Part shown: piece by piece, positions 18,965 through 28,528 of the stretch | How positions within the stretch are numbered: position 1 is the first letter of the stretch | How the letters are laid out: the number at the start of each line of letters is the position of its first letter | Assembly: GCF_016342275.1 (NCBI RefSeq) | Contig: NZ_JAEIOT010000015.1 | Coordinates: 62,001-126,000, forward strand | DNA length: 64,000 bases | DNA from: Corynebacterium marambiense | Lineage (GTDB): Bacteria > Actinomycetota > Actinomycetes > Mycobacteriales > Mycobacteriaceae | Direction: 5' to 3' | Notes under the pieces: generated by a model | What the model was told of the DNA's origin: nothing | Database searches by the model: none | What the model saw: the letters and a program-made list of their open reading frames with translations, nothing else | Made by a program: the position numbers and the translations under genes

Positions 18965-18983
18965 TATCAGGGGTAATGAGAAA
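18965..18983. repeat. 19-bp exact fragment of the type II-C repeat
   Basis: TATCAGGGGTAATGAGAAA is identical to positions 7-25 of the type II-C repeat found 11 kb away, and starts 8 bp after the last type I-E repeat. Flanking bases do not match the rest of the repeat. An exact 19-bp match is far too long for chance in this window. Confidence 0.9.
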
Positions 18984-19281
18984 CAACGGCAGGCCAGAGA
19001 ATCACCACAAACCCCATCACACCCCATTACGCCGGCGGAAAACCCCGACGAGTCCTCAACACCGACTGGAATCTGCATCTGCCCGCAGCATGGTGTCTGG
19101 ATCGTGAGGGCTAATCCCACGAGCTATTGGTTTTCCGCGTTGCCTGGCTGTGTGGTTCCCTATTGTGGCATTCGCCAGTTGCCTCGGGGCTACTTCCGTA
19201 GGGCATCTAAGACAACGCCGAGTAATTCCCCTGAGACCTGTCCTCGGAAGTGATGTGGATAACCGTCCGAGAGTCGGGAGC
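18984..19281. other. Non-coding trailer after the mini-array
   Basis: No gene, hairpin or repeat is supported here. Short frames lack family signatures and ribosome sites. Confidence 0.5.
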
Positions 19282-20493
19282 CTACCTACCGGAGGGCTTG
19301 CGTCCGTTCCTGGCCAGCGACTCCGTAGCCGGTAACTCCCATCGAGTAAGACCGTTGATCGTTTTCTGGACGACTTTTGAAGGCGCTACGGCGTAGGCGG
19401 CGTTGCGGAGGCGGGCGGTCACCGGGTTGGCACTCTGGTTTATGAATCCTGTTCTCCGCGATTGTTTCCATATGTGACGTACCCGGGGCCTTCTGCACTC
19501 GCTGTAATGTCGGAGGGCCTGATCTAGGGCTGCGGGGAAAAGCGGGTCCGTGGGATCCGGGAGTCGGTGAAGGAGAGCCGTGAGAGTGGCAGCATCTTCA
19601 ATGGCTTGTCCAGCGCCCTGCCCGATGTCGGGTGTCATGGCGTGCGCCGCATCGCCCAGGAGAACACCCCGTCCACGCATGAATGTCCGGGGGAGTGCGG
19701 TCAGATCGTGAATCTCATGGTGTAGCACCGTTTCAGGGTCGGTGTTCGAGAGGATGGCGGGAATGGGATCGTGCCAGTTCCTGAACTGGTCGAGAAAGCC
19801 ATCGTGACCGGCGGTGATACCCGTTGAGACCGTGGCGTACCAGTAGACCCGGTCACCAGTGAGCGGTATGATGCCGAACCGGGCGCCACGGCCCAGGGTT
19901 TCACTGAGATGGTCTACGGCGGAACGTTTAAGGTGTGTCACAGCACGCAGTGCACTGTACCCGGCGTGGCGTAACCCGTGGTCCAGCTGCCACCGGCACC
20001 TGGCGTTGCTGTGGATACCGTCTGCGGCGATGACGAGATCGAAGGTCTCCTGGTCGGAATCTACGGTGAGTGTCGGACGACCTTCGGTATCGACCTCCGC
20101 GGTCACTCCGTGCCGTATGGTTCCGGGGAGAAGCGCCTGAGCAAGCAGTTGGTGGAGGTCGGCGCGGTGAAGCGCTGCAAGTCGAGGAGTTGTAGCTGTG
20201 TTCATTGAGACGAGATAGCGCCCATCCGGTATCCGGATGCTCGATGTTTTAGGCCGACTGGCGGTACTGATCGCCCGGACCTGTTCACCGATTCCGAGTG
20301 AGTCTAGGGCAGTCAATGAGTTGGTGAATAGGGTTAGGCCAGTCCCACTGGAAGCGGAGGTGAGTCGCCGTTCACAGACCGTGACCGCATGGCCGCTGGC
20401 CTGGAGCCCCACCGCAGCGCACAATCCCCCGATACCGGCACCGACGATCCCAATTCTCACTACCGCTCCATTCCTGGGGGCTTGACCAACCAT
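19282..20493 (-). CDS. FAD-dependent monooxygenase, PHBH/salicylate hydroxylase-like
   Basis: Group A flavoprotein monooxygenase that hydroxylates a small, probably aromatic or isoprenoid substrate using NAD(P)H and oxygen. The protein of 403 residues shows the dinucleotide fold GIVGAGIGGL (about residues 15-24), the DG fingerprint ADGIHS near 160, and the GD motif GDAAHAMTPDIGQGAGQAIE near 290. All three FAD-binding motifs are intact. The substrate cannot be read from sequence. A GTG close to VRIGIVG is an alternative start. The gene stands alone between the mini-array and tRNA-His. Confidence 0.9.
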   Translation of the reverse strand: MVGQAPRNGAVVRIGIVGAGIGGLCAAVGLQASGHAVTVCERRLTSASSGTGLTLFTNSLTALDSLGIGEQVRAISTASRPKTSSIRIPDGRYLVSMNTATTPRLAALHRADLHQLLAQALLPGTIRHGVTAEVDTEGRPTLTVDSDQETFDLVIAADGIHSNARCRWQLDHGLRHAGYSALRAVTHLKRSAVDHLSETLGRGARFGIIPLTGDRVYWYATVSTGITAGHDGFLDQFRNWHDPIPAILSNTDPETVLHHEIHDLTALPRTFMRGRGVLLGDAAHAMTPDIGQGAGQAIEDAATLTALLHRLPDPTDPLFPAALDQALRHYSECRRPRVRHIWKQSRRTGFINQSANPVTARLRNAAYAVAPSKVVQKTINGLTRWELPATESLARNGRKPSGR

Positions 20494-20560
20494 CCGTGAC
20501 TGACGGGTCCATTGTGTGGACGTTCCGAAGTGTACAGATTTTTAGCAGTGCTACAACACG

Positions 20561-20593
20561 GAAGAGGCCCCCGGCTAAGCCGGGGGCCTCTTC
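20561..20593. terminator. Hairpin after tRNA-His
   Basis: A perfect inverted repeat, GAAGAGGCCCCCGGC and its complement around TAA, lies just downstream of the minus-strand tRNA-His. There is no long T-tract, so it may act mainly as an insulator or processing hairpin. Confidence 0.7.
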
Positions 20594-20601
20594 TACTTGG
20601 G

Positions 20602-20675
20602 GGTGGCTGACGGGACTCGAACCCGCGACACCCAGGATCACAACCTGGTGCTCTACCAGCTGAACTACAGCCACC
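20602..20675 (-). tRNA. tRNA-His (anticodon GUG)
   Basis: The minus strand reads GTGGCTGTAGTTCAG..., with anticodon GTG in the loop of the CAGG stem, T-loop GTTCGAGTC, and the extra 5' G typical of tRNA-His opposite C73. The acceptor GTGGCTG pairs with CAGCCAC. Confidence 0.96.
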
Positions 20676-20744
20676 ATTGCTGAACGCACTGTCGGTTTCC
20701 CTAACCGTGAGCAGCGAGGGATATCTTAACCCAGGGTCGGCGTT

Positions 20745-21401
20745 TTACAAAAATGGGGCGAAGGCGCGGATGGATGCGTCGGCAGCGGCGTGGGTATCGT
20801 CCGTGTCCGGGCCTGGTTGCGCTACGAAGATAGCTCGCCGATAGTAGTCGAGCTCGCGGATTGACTCGGTGATGTCCGCGAGGGCACGGTGGGACATCCC
20901 CTTTTCTGGCTGTCGGTAGTAGACCCGTGGGTACCAGCGGCGGGCTAGTTCCTTGATTGATGAGACATCGACCATGCGGTAGTGCAGTGCGGCGTCGAGA
21001 AGCGGCATGTGTGCCCTGATGAAAGCGCGGTCGGTGGCGATGGAATTACCGGCCAGGGGCGCGGGGTGTTCGGGATCGCAGTGGGTTGCGATCAGTTCGA
21101 GTACTGCATTTTCGGATTCCTTGAGGCTGACTGTCGACGCCCGAATCTCGTCGGTGAGGCCCGACGCCCGGTGCATTTCGGACACGTAGCCGTCCATTTG
21201 TGACAGTTCCTCTTCCGTGGCGTGAACCACGAGGTCGATTCCTTCGCCGATGATGTTGAGGTTCGCATCGGTGACGACCGCAGCGACCTCAACAATCACG
21301 TGCTTTTCCGGATCCAGACCGGTCATCTCAAGGTCGATCCAGACGAGGCGATCGTTCTTCGCCGGGACGGTGCCCAGATCTGTGTTGCCGCTGTTGTTCA
21401 C
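20745..21401 (-). CDS. orn: Oligoribonuclease
   Basis: 3'-5' exoribonuclease of the DEDDh family that degrades 2-5-nt RNA and pGpG to nucleotides. The protein has 218 residues. Exo I is [10 protein letters not shown] with Asp23 and Glu25; Exo II lies near NSIATDRAF; the final His/Asp pair is in SHRALADI. It lies 3 bp from cmrA on the same strand, an order also found in mycolic-acid bacteria (Rv2509-Rv2511 region). The C-terminal extension after DYYRRAIF is short. Confidence 0.95.
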   Translation of the reverse strand: MNNSGNTDLGTVPAKNDRLVWIDLEMTGLDPEKHVIVEVAAVVTDANLNIIGEGIDLVVHATEEELSQMDGYVSEMHRASGLTDEIRASTVSLKESENAVLELIATHCDPEHPAPLAGNSIATDRAFIRAHMPLLDAALHYRMVDVSSIKELARRWYPRVYYRQPEKGMSHRALADITESIRELDYYRRAIFVAQPGPDTDDTHAAADASIRAFAPFL

Positions 21402-21404
21402 TGT

Positions 21405-22205
21405 TTAACCCATCTTCTTGTAGAACGACCCCATGATAGGGGCGCTGATGGCCGTCGGCATGACGGCGCTGATGCGGTCCATGGCCTTCCCCAAGGGGCC
21501 CGGGACAACCCGCCGCCTATTGCCGGACATCGCCCGGAGGGTTTCCCGAGAGCATGACTCGTAGGTGGTCCAGAGGAAATCGGGGACGACCTTGTCGACG
21601 ATGGACTTGTCGGCTTCGTCGATCACCGCATCCCGGACCGGGCCGGGGGCGAGGAGGGTGCAGGTGACTCCGGTGCCCCGCAGCTCGTAGTGGAGTGCCT
21701 CGGTGAAAGCGTTGACGCCGGCCTTGGTGAACACATAGGTTGCGTTGTTTGGGATTGGCATGTTGCCGGCGGCTGAGCCGACGTTGCAGATGGCGCCGCT
21801 CTTGCGCTCGAGCATGCCCGGTAGAACAGCCCGGGTCAGCTCAAAGACCGCTGCCGCATTCAACTGGAACTGGGTGGTTTCGTACGTCCAGTCCTGATCC
21901 ATGAACGCGCCGAAACTGGCGATGCCTGCTGAGTTGATGATGATGTCGATCTCGAGATCCGTGATTTCGTCGATTAAGGTCTTGCGGGCTTCGGGGTCTG
22001 CGAGATCGCAGGGGCGGACATCGACGGTGACCCGATGGGTGGTTTCGAGTTCGTCGGCGAATGTACGAAGCACGTCCTCCCGTCTGGCGACGAGAATGAG
22101 GTTGTGCCCGAGTCTCGCCAGGTCTCGTGCCATCGCCATTCCGATACCCTGACTCGCCCCGGTGACGAGGGCTCGGGCGTCTTTTCGGGGGGAGGGTAAA
22201 GCCAT
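21405..22205 (-). CDS. cmrA: Mycolate reductase, short-chain dehydrogenase CmrA
   Basis: Reduces the 3-oxo intermediate after Pks13 condensation to give mature mycolic (corynomycolic) acids. The protein of 266 residues has the NADPH motif TGASQGIG, NSAG and the catalytic YVFTK, in a classical SDR fold. Opening residues, VRPCDLADP, LAPGPVR and the ending PIMGSFYKKMG match the Rv2509/CmrA type as remembered, and adjacency to orn supports it. It is upstream of orn with a 3-bp gap. This gene is one of the best markers that the host makes mycolic acids. Confidence 0.88.
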   Translation of the reverse strand: MALPSPRKDARALVTGASQGIGMAMARDLARLGHNLILVARREDVLRTFADELETTHRVTVDVRPCDLADPEARKTLIDEITDLEIDIIINSAGIASFGAFMDQDWTYETTQFQLNAAAVFELTRAVLPGMLERKSGAICNVGSAAGNMPIPNNATYVFTKAGVNAFTEALHYELRGTGVTCTLLAPGPVRDAVIDEADKSIVDKVVPDFLWTTYESCSRETLRAMSGNRRRVVPGPLGKAMDRISAVMPTAISAPIMGSFYKKMG

Positions 22206-22487
22206 GGGGGCTCCTTCGGGGGAGGACTGCGCGAAACGAAAACGGGTTGACTCGGTTTATCGTACCTACAGACCACAGTGGTGGTGATCCCGCGGAAGGT
22301 CAGGGGCAAACCTGCAGCCGTCGGCCAGGCTGGGGTAAAACCTGCATTTGTGTGCGATAAGAAAGAAATGACTGAAACACTGGCGGAGCACCCGTGGAGC
22401 TGTATAGGAGGTCTGTTGTTCGTCGATTTGGCCACGTTGTTGCTGAAACGCGATCAAGTCGGAGGGGAACAGCTAGGGGTTTCTTCC

Positions 22488-23076
22488 ATGAGTGTCTGAA
22501 ATAGGTTCCTTGTTCTCGTCGCCGCCATGGTGATGCCGGTGGTGATGACCGTTCCCGCCAGTGCCACCGAAGCACGAACAGGTGTCTAGATCGAGGGTTC
22601 GATTGGTCAGGAAGATGGAGCGTCATTCGGCTCCTCAGGATCGGCGGTTCGGTGTAGAGCCCACGGACGACGGCAGCTACGACAACGTCCGCGAGGTTGT
22701 CTCTAACTGTCGGAGTCCCGCGGGTTCCCGTGGAGCTGCGCACAGTTGGGGAAACGGTGACGGCGCCGGGAATGCTGATTCGTTCTGCGATACCGATTCT
22801 TTGGAGGGCAAGCACGGTTCCAGCAGTAGGGGTGACACGGACGGCGCCACTCGGAGTGGTTCCTTGGGCCTGCGCCGCCGGTGACCGCGGTACAGGCCCG
22901 GAGACTTCATCAACGGTGGCGGCGAAGCTGTCGGCGCCGTTGGTTTCTTCGGGTTCCTCTTCGCATGTGTCCCCTGGGCAGTGCCAAGAGCATCATCATC
23001 TTCACCGCCGAGTAGTATCCGCTGTTTGCGGGCTTTGCCCGTCGGGATGACGGAGCGGGGGTAGCCGATACACGAC
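22488..23076 (+). pseudogene. Broken gene for a secreted protein
   Basis: ATG 22488 follows a GGAGGGG-like site and encodes MSV, a TGA stop, then NRFLVLVAAMVMPVVMTVP with the signal-peptidase site ASA, followed by TEARTGV and a TAG at 22587. Replacing the TGA with an Arg codon would restore a textbook Sec signal peptide. Further downstream the frame shifts, and a hydrophobic stretch GAVGFFGFLFACVPWAV is encoded near 22945-22995. The mature part matches no family I recognise. At least two stops and one frameshift make it inactive. Confidence 0.5.
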
Positions 23077-23191
23077 AAGGGGGTGGCGCCGTGTGAACCA
23101 CGGAGTAACCCCCTTTGGTGGGTGGTGTTCGTCCGCGAAACGGTGCGCCATCAGGCGCAATCAGGTGTGGTGTGTCGCTGAGTGGAAAACA

Positions 23192-23230
23192 GACAACCCA
23201 GGAACCGCATGCGGTGGTTCCTGGGTTGTC
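23192..23230 (-). terminator. Terminator of tRNA-Arg
   Basis: Perfect 15-bp arms (GACAACCCAGGAACC and its complement) with a 9-base loop sit just downstream of the minus-strand tRNA. On the minus strand they are followed by TGTTTTCC. Confidence 0.85.
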
Positions 23231-23238
23231 CCGAACGG

Positions 23239-23312
23239 TGCCCCCGGCAGGATTCGAACCTGCGACCAGCCGGATAGAAGCCGGATGCTCTAATCCACTG
23301 AGCTACGGAGGC
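23239..23312 (-). tRNA. tRNA-Arg (anticodon UCU)
   Basis: The minus strand reads GCCTCCGTAGCTCAG..., with anticodon TCT in CTTCTAT between CCGG stems, T-loop GTTCGAATC, and acceptor GCCTCCG paired with CGGGGGC. The CCA end is not encoded exactly (ACCG). Confidence 0.96.
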
Positions 23313-23448
23313 GTGGAGCCCATCGGAACGGGGTGTTATCCGGGGGCTTCCGCTGCGTGACTTTACCTCACCGGGGGGCCGGGGTACCAAACCCCCGTGG
23401 TTGTGTGCACGGCTAGGGGGAGTGCCTGGACAGCGATACGCTGTAGCC

Positions 23449-25797
23449 ATGGATGCACAACCCGACAGTTCCCCGAACGGAGCCTCCGACGCCGCAGCCG
23501 ATACCGCGGTGGCCCCGGTTTCCCCTGGTTCGGACAGCAGTGTTTCCCGGGAGCATCGTGGATCTGGGCGGCGGGTCCGCGGATCGGCCGGACTATATCT
23601 TCTTTTCTTCCTGACCGCCGGAGTGGTGGGCGCGGTCATTTCGTGGGGGTTCCTGGGGGAGTCTCTGGCCGCTCTGGGCATCCCTGATCCCGGTCCCGCC
23701 ACGACCGCAGGTCTTCCGTTGCTCCGGGCGGCGGCGGTGATGCTTATCTCCCTGTCGGTCGGTTCGTTCCTGTTCAGTTCATTCCTCACGTCACCCGTCA
23801 CCCGCCCCCTGTCCACCGGTGAGATCCGGGAGATCCGCGCGGCGGAGGATGCCTCCGGACAACGACACCTCCGGCGCCTCGATGGGGTGGGGGATACCAC
23901 CCGGAACATCGTCGATGATGTCCCGGATGTTGATGAGGAGATGGCTGCGGAGTCGGATGCCGACCGGGTGACCCGGGACAACCTCTACGCGGCACGGCTC
24001 GGTGTTGACGGGTCGATCGCCGCCCGTACCGGAACGGTCGCTGCGGCGTGCGTCGGGATGATCGCACTGCTCCTGATCCCGATGTATCTCTCGGATGTGT
24101 CGGGAGAGCCGCTGTCCACGGCACTACGACCCGGGAACTGGGCGATTGCGGTCAGCCAGGTTTCAACCTCCCTGGCGTGGCTGGCGGTGGCTGTGATCGC
24201 GTTGTCCACTGCAGTGGTCGGGTTCTTGTCCAGCCGCTGGATGATGCAGCCGTTCCTTCTACTGGGCTCGATCTGCATGGTGGTTCCACTCGGACTTGAG
24301 GGCCACTCCGCCACCGGTGGTGATCATGACTACGGAACCAACTCCTACCTGTGGCATCTGCTGTTCATGACGCTGTGGGTCGGGGGTCTGATGGCGCTCA
24401 TCGCGCACGGTCGTCGGCGGGGAACCCGAATGGATCTCGCGGTGGCGCGCTACTCGGTGATCGCTCTGCTCGCCGTTGCAGTGATGACCGTGTCCGGGCT
24501 CATCAACGCGGCGATCCGGATCCAGTGGTCGGACTGGTTGACCACCGGATACGGCTGGCTCATTACGGCGAAGACCGTCGGCGTGGTGGTCCTTGCTCTC
24601 TTCGGCTATGTCCACCGGAAAGCCACGCTTCCGGCGATCAGGCGGGACCCCTCGAACCATTCGCTGTTCCGTCGGGTTGCCGCGGTGGAGGTTCTCGTGA
24701 TGGCGGCGATTACCGGCGTTGCCGTCTCTCTCGGGCGGACGCCGCCTCCACCGCCGCGGTCGGCGGACTTGAATACGATGGACATCCAGCTCGGCTACAA
24801 GCTCTTCGAGGAGCCGACCCTGTGGAACGTGTGGACGATGTGGCGTTTCGACATCGTCTTCGGTTCGCTCGGTGTGATCCTCGCGGTCGGATACGCCTGG
24901 GCGGTGTACCGCCTGCACCAACGGGGCATGGACTGGCCCGTCATCCGCACCGTCTGGTTCCAACTCGGAAACCTGATGTTGGTGCTCACGATGTGCTCGG
25001 GTATCGGGCTGAACATGCCGGCGACGTTCTCGATGCACATGATCGGGCACATGATCCTCACGATGGGGGTTCCGGTGTTCTGGGTGCTGGGGGGCCCGTT
25101 CACCCTGTTCCTGGCGGCCCTCGAACCCGGCGGTCCGGACGAGCCGGGGCCGCGGGAGTGGCTGCTCGTCGCCATCGACAATCCGGCGGTCCGGTTCCTC
25201 ACCCATCCTGCGGTGAATACGATCCAGTTCGTCGTCCTGTTCTACATTCTCTACCTGACCCCGCTTTACGACGTCGCGGTGACCGAGCATGCCGGGCACC
25301 TCACGATGAACGTGGTGTTCCTGTGGTCAGGCTTCATGTACTACTGGGAGCTGATCGGGGTCGACCCGGTTCCGGTGCAACGCAGCCCGATGGGCAAGGG
25401 GGCGTGGTTGTTCTTCTCCCTGCCGTTCCACATGTTCTTCGGCGTGACGCTGATGCAGATGCAGACCGTGCTCGCGTACGACTTCTATTCCACACTCGGC
25501 CTGCCCTGGGAGATTGACCTGTTGAAGGACCAGAATGTCGGTGGCGGTATCGCGTGGGCCTCTGGCCAGTTCCCGCTGTTGATCATTTTCGGGGCGGTCC
25601 TCTTGGAGTGGTGGCGGCATGATCGCCGTGAGATGCGGATTTACGACCGCCGCGCGGATGCCACCGATGATGAGGATATGACCGCGTACAACGAGATGCT
25701 CGCCAAGGTGAACGCCGGGGAGAACTACTTCGATGAGTACTACGAACGGGACATCAGTACGTCGGGCAGCCGGAAGCGGTCGGGTGACGACCGCTAG
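23449..25797 (+). CDS. CopD-CtaG two-domain membrane protein, cytochrome oxidase assembly/copper handling
   Basis: Large polytopic membrane protein of 782 residues. The first half, after a Ser/Ala-rich cytoplasmic tail, holds multiple transmembrane helices and a CopD-like copper-resistance region including GGDHDYGTNSYLWHLLFMTLWVGG split across a loop. The second half is a CtaG (caa3 oxidase assembly) domain with SMHMIGHMILTMGVP and an FHMFFGV His motif. This fusion is known in actinobacteria, such as mycobacterial Rv0102-type proteins. ATG 23449 is preferred because the 16 codons upstream overlap the likely promoter. Role: probably copper delivery to cytochrome aa3 oxidase; this is family-based inference. 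Confidence 0.88.
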   Translation: MDAQPDSSPNGASDAAADTAVAPVSPGSDSSVSREHRGSGRRVRGSAGLYLLFFLTAGVVGAVISWGFLGESLAALGIPDPGPATTAGLPLLRAAAVMLISLSVGSFLFSSFLTSPVTRPLSTGEIREIRAAEDASGQRHLRRLDGVGDTTRNIVDDVPDVDEEMAAESDADRVTRDNLYAARLGVDGSIAARTGTVAAACVGMIALLLIPMYLSDVSGEPLSTALRPGNWAIAVSQVSTSLAWLAVAVIALSTAVVGFLSSRWMMQPFLLLGSICMVVPLGLEGHSATGGDHDYGTNSYLWHLLFMTLWVGGLMALIAHGRRRGTRMDLAVARYSVIALLAVAVMTVSGLINAAIRIQWSDWLTTGYGWLITAKTVGVVVLALFGYVHRKATLPAIRRDPSNHSLFRRVAAVEVLVMAAITGVAVSLGRTPPPPPRSADLNTMDIQLGYKLFEEPTLWNVWTMWRFDIVFGSLGVILAVGYAWAVYRLHQRGMDWPVIRTVWFQLGNLMLVLTMCSGIGLNMPATFSMHMIGHMILTMGVPVFWVLGGPFTLFLAALEPGGPDEPGPREWLLVAIDNPAVRFLTHPAVNTIQFVVLFYILYLTPLYDVAVTEHAGHLTMNVVFLWSGFMYYWELIGVDPVPVQRSPMGKGAWLFFSLPFHMFFGVTLMQMQTVLAYDFYSTLGLPWEIDLLKDQNVGGGIAWASGQFPLLIIFGAVLLEWWRHDRREMRIYDRRADATDDEDMTAYNEMLAKVNAGENYFDEYYERDISTSGSRKRSGDDR

Positions 25798-25941
25798 GGC
25801 GCGTGCCTGGGTCTGTGGGTAACCGCGTGCGGGCAGTTTCTGTACACAGTGACCGGGTTTCGGTCCGGTGAAGCGTGCGGGGTCGGTGTGAGGGTGTCGG
25901 TGTACCTGACACGGCAGACACTCCCGAAAGGAGCCACCCAC

Positions 25942-26499
25942 ATGGCCCAGCACAGTTTCACCCTCACCGGAAACATCGGGGCGGACCCCACCTACCACGG
26001 CGTGAATGAGCGCAATGGGGTTACCAAGTTCCGGCTCTGCGCCAACCGACGGCGTCCCGGCGAGAAGGAGGGGACCTGGATCGACTACGACACGCTCTGG
26101 ATCGAGGTGCAGTGCTGGGGCAGATTGGCTGAGCATGCGCGTCGGTGCCTCCGCAAGGGGATGAGCGTCCTCGTCGTCGGGACCGTGATCCTGGAAACGT
26201 GGACCGATGCGGACACGGAGACGAACCGGTCCCGGATCGTCGTGAAGGCCAGCCACATCGGCCCGGATCTGAATCGCTACCTCACCACGGCGGCGGCGCC
26301 CGGGGGCGAGATCGTCGCCGAGCCGTTGGCTGGAGGATGGGTGACCTCGGGATGCGTTCCCACGCACTGCGTCGAGCCATCCGAAGGTGGGTCGACTCCC
26401 CGCGGCGGTGGTGATGAAGGCGATTCACATCCCAAGGCCGGCAGACGGCTCGTCGGGGCAGGCGCCGGTGGGGACGCCGAAGCGGATCCCCCGTTCTGA
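25942..26499 (+). CDS. ssb: Single-stranded DNA-binding protein (second SSB type)
   Basis: OB-fold protein of 185 residues that binds single-stranded DNA. ATG 25942 is preceded by GAAAGGAG. The OB domain (about residues 1-115) has SFTLTGNIGADPTY, FRLCANRR, WIEVQCWGRLAEH and KGMSVLVVG. The linker is Gly-rich and the C-terminus ends EADPPF, close to the acidic tip by which SSB recruits partners. The C-terminal part is less typical than in housekeeping SSB, so it may be the auxiliary paralogue often found beside ettA in corynebacteria. Confidence 0.88.
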   Translation: MAQHSFTLTGNIGADPTYHGVNERNGVTKFRLCANRRRPGEKEGTWIDYDTLWIEVQCWGRLAEHARRCLRKGMSVLVVGTVILETWTDADTETNRSRIVVKASHIGPDLNRYLTTAAAPGGEIVAEPLAGGWVTSGCVPTHCVEPSEGGSTPRGGGDEGDSHPKAGRRLVGAGAGGDAEADPPF

Positions 26500-26625
26500 C
26501 AGGTGGCTTCCGTACCCGGGTTCGACGACGTCGGTGGAAGCCCGTGTTCCTCGGGGTCTCCGGGGCCCGTGGGGTAACCTCGTGGGGCAGGACCGCAATC
26601 TAGTAGAAAGCACTAAGGGACAAAC

Positions 26626-28296
26626 ATGGGCGAGTTCATCTACACGATGAAGAGCGTGCGTAAAGCACACGGGGACAAAGTCATTCTTGATAACGTCACC
26701 ATGGCCTTCTACCCCGGCGCCAAGATCGGCGTCGTCGGCCCGAACGGTGCCGGCAAGTCATCGATTCTGAAGATCATGGCGGGACTCGACCAGCCGTCGA
26801 ACGGTGAGGCATTTATCGATCCGGGCTCCACCGTCGGCATTCTGCTGCAGGAGCCGCCGCTGAACGAGGAGAAGACCGTCCGGGAGAACGTCGAGGAAGG
26901 GCTCGGCGAGATCTTCGAGAAGAAGCAGCGCTATGAGGCGGTTGCGGAGCAGATGGCCACCGATTACACCGATGAGCTGATGGAGGAGTTCGGCAAGCTA
27001 CAGGAGGATCTGGATGCCGCTGATGCCTGGGAGATCGACTCCAAGATCGATCAGGCACTCGACGCCCTGCGCTGCCCGCCCGGTGATGAACCCGTCACCC
27101 ACCTCTCCGGGGGTGAGCGACGTCGTGTCGCGCTGGCGAAGCTGCTGTTGTCTGAACCGGACTTGCTGCTCCTCGACGAGCCCACCAACCACCTCGACGC
27201 TGAGAGTGTGCTCTGGCTGGAGCAGCACCTGGCCAAGTACCCCGGCGCCGTTCTCGCCGTCACCCACGACCGGTATTTCCTGGATCATGTCGCCCAGTGG
27301 ATCTGTGAGGTCGATCGCGGCAAGCTGTACCCCTACGAGGGCAACTATTCCACCTACCTGGAGACCAAGGCCAAGCGCCTTGAGGTCGCCGGTAAGAAGG
27401 ACCAGAAGCTGCAGAAGCGCCTCAAGGAGGAGCTGGCCTGGGTCCGTTCCGGTGCGAAAGCACGGCAGGCCAAGAACAAGGCCCGTCTCGCGCGCTACGA
27501 GGAGATGGCCACCGAGGCGGAGAAGTACAAGAAGCTCGACTTCGAGGAGATCCAGATCCCGACCCCGCCGCGCCTGGGTAGTCAGGTCGTCGAGGCGAAG
27601 AACCTGACCAAGGGCTTCGACGGGCGTGTCCTGATCAAGGATCTCTCGTTCACGCTGCCCCGCAACGGCATCGTCGGTGTCATCGGTCCGAACGGTGTCG
27701 GTAAGTCCACGCTGTTCAAGACGATCGTCGGGTTGGAGGAACCGGACTCCGGCGAGGTCATCGTCGGACAGACCGTGCAGTTGTCCTACGTTGACCAGAA
27801 CCGCGAGAATATCGACGGTGAGAAGACGGTGTGGGAGGTCGTCTCTGACGGCCTGGACCACATCGTCGTCGGACAGAACGAAATGCCCTCCCGCGCCTAC
27901 CTGTCGGCGTTCGGTTTCAAGGGACCGGATCAGCAGAAGCCGGCGAAGGTACTCTCCGGTGGTGAGCGGAACCGCCTGAATCTGGCGCTCACCCTGAAGC
28001 AGGGCGGAAACCTGATTCTGCTCGACGAACCGACCAACGACCTCGATGTCGAGACGCTGTCCTCCCTGGAGAACGCGCTTGTGCAGTTCCCCGGCTGCGC
28101 CGTGGTCATTTCCCACGACCGCTGGTTCCTGGACCGCACCTGTACCCACATCCTCGCGTGGGAGGGCAACGTCGCCGAGGGACAGTGGTTCTGGTTCGAG
28201 GGCAACTTCGAGGAGTATGAGAAGAACAAGGTTGAGCGCCTCGGTGCCGAGGCTGCCCGCCCGTCGCGCGTGACGCACCGCAAGCTCACCCGTTGA
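26626..28296 (+). CDS. ettA: Energy-dependent translational throttle protein EttA (ABC-F)
   Basis: Soluble ABC-F ATPase that binds the ribosomal E site and gates entry into elongation according to ATP level. The protein of 556 residues has two nucleotide domains: Walker A GPNGAGKSS and signature LSGGERRRVALAKLL with LLLLDEPTNHLD; then GPNGVGKSTLF, LSGGERNRLNLAL and LILLDEPTNDLD. The Lys/Arg-rich linker with coiled coil lies at about 240-320. No transmembrane segment is present. It follows ssb and ends before a strong terminator hairpin. Confidence 0.96.
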   Translation: MGEFIYTMKSVRKAHGDKVILDNVTMAFYPGAKIGVVGPNGAGKSSILKIMAGLDQPSNGEAFIDPGSTVGILLQEPPLNEEKTVRENVEEGLGEIFEKKQRYEAVAEQMATDYTDELMEEFGKLQEDLDAADAWEIDSKIDQALDALRCPPGDEPVTHLSGGERRRVALAKLLLSEPDLLLLDEPTNHLDAESVLWLEQHLAKYPGAVLAVTHDRYFLDHVAQWICEVDRGKLYPYEGNYSTYLETKAKRLEVAGKKDQKLQKRLKEELAWVRSGAKARQAKNKARLARYEEMATEAEKYKKLDFEEIQIPTPPRLGSQVVEAKNLTKGFDGRVLIKDLSFTLPRNGIVGVIGPNGVGKSTLFKTIVGLEEPDSGEVIVGQTVQLSYVDQNRENIDGEKTVWEVVSDGLDHIVVGQNEMPSRAYLSAFGFKGPDQQKPAKVLSGGERNRLNLALTLKQGGNLILLDEPTNDLDVETLSSLENALVQFPGCAVVISHDRWFLDRTCTHILAWEGNVAEGQWFWFEGNFEEYEKNKVERLGAEAARPSRVTHRKLTR

Positions 28297-28338
28297 TGCA
28301 CACGGTGCAGTGACGCCGCCCGACGGCGTTGCTTCGCT

Positions 28339-28388
28339 CCTCCGGCCCCGCACGATCGGGCACACCCCCGACCGTGCGGGGCCGGAGG
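28339..28388 (+). terminator. Hairpin terminator after ettA
   Basis: A long GC-rich inverted repeat: CCTCCGGCCCCGCACG pairs with CGTGCGGGGCCGGAGG around a short inner stem and a CACAC loop. It is followed by GCGTTCAGTATGCTTTT. Confidence 0.75.
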
Positions 28389-28528
28389 CGTTCAGTATGC
28401 TTTTGATGTTGAAATGAAATCGTCGTGTCGATCCCTCGGCAGGTATAGATTGGTGTCCCAGAGGCCGCTAGTCGGGCCGGGAGCCCGACGGTCCGCGACC
28501 CCAACCGCACGGAAGGATCCCCGAACAC

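Noticed and set aside
23401-23448. Longer start for the CopD-CtaG protein
   Set aside because: The added 16 residues lack conservation features and overlap the likely promoter; ATG 23449 is a natural start.
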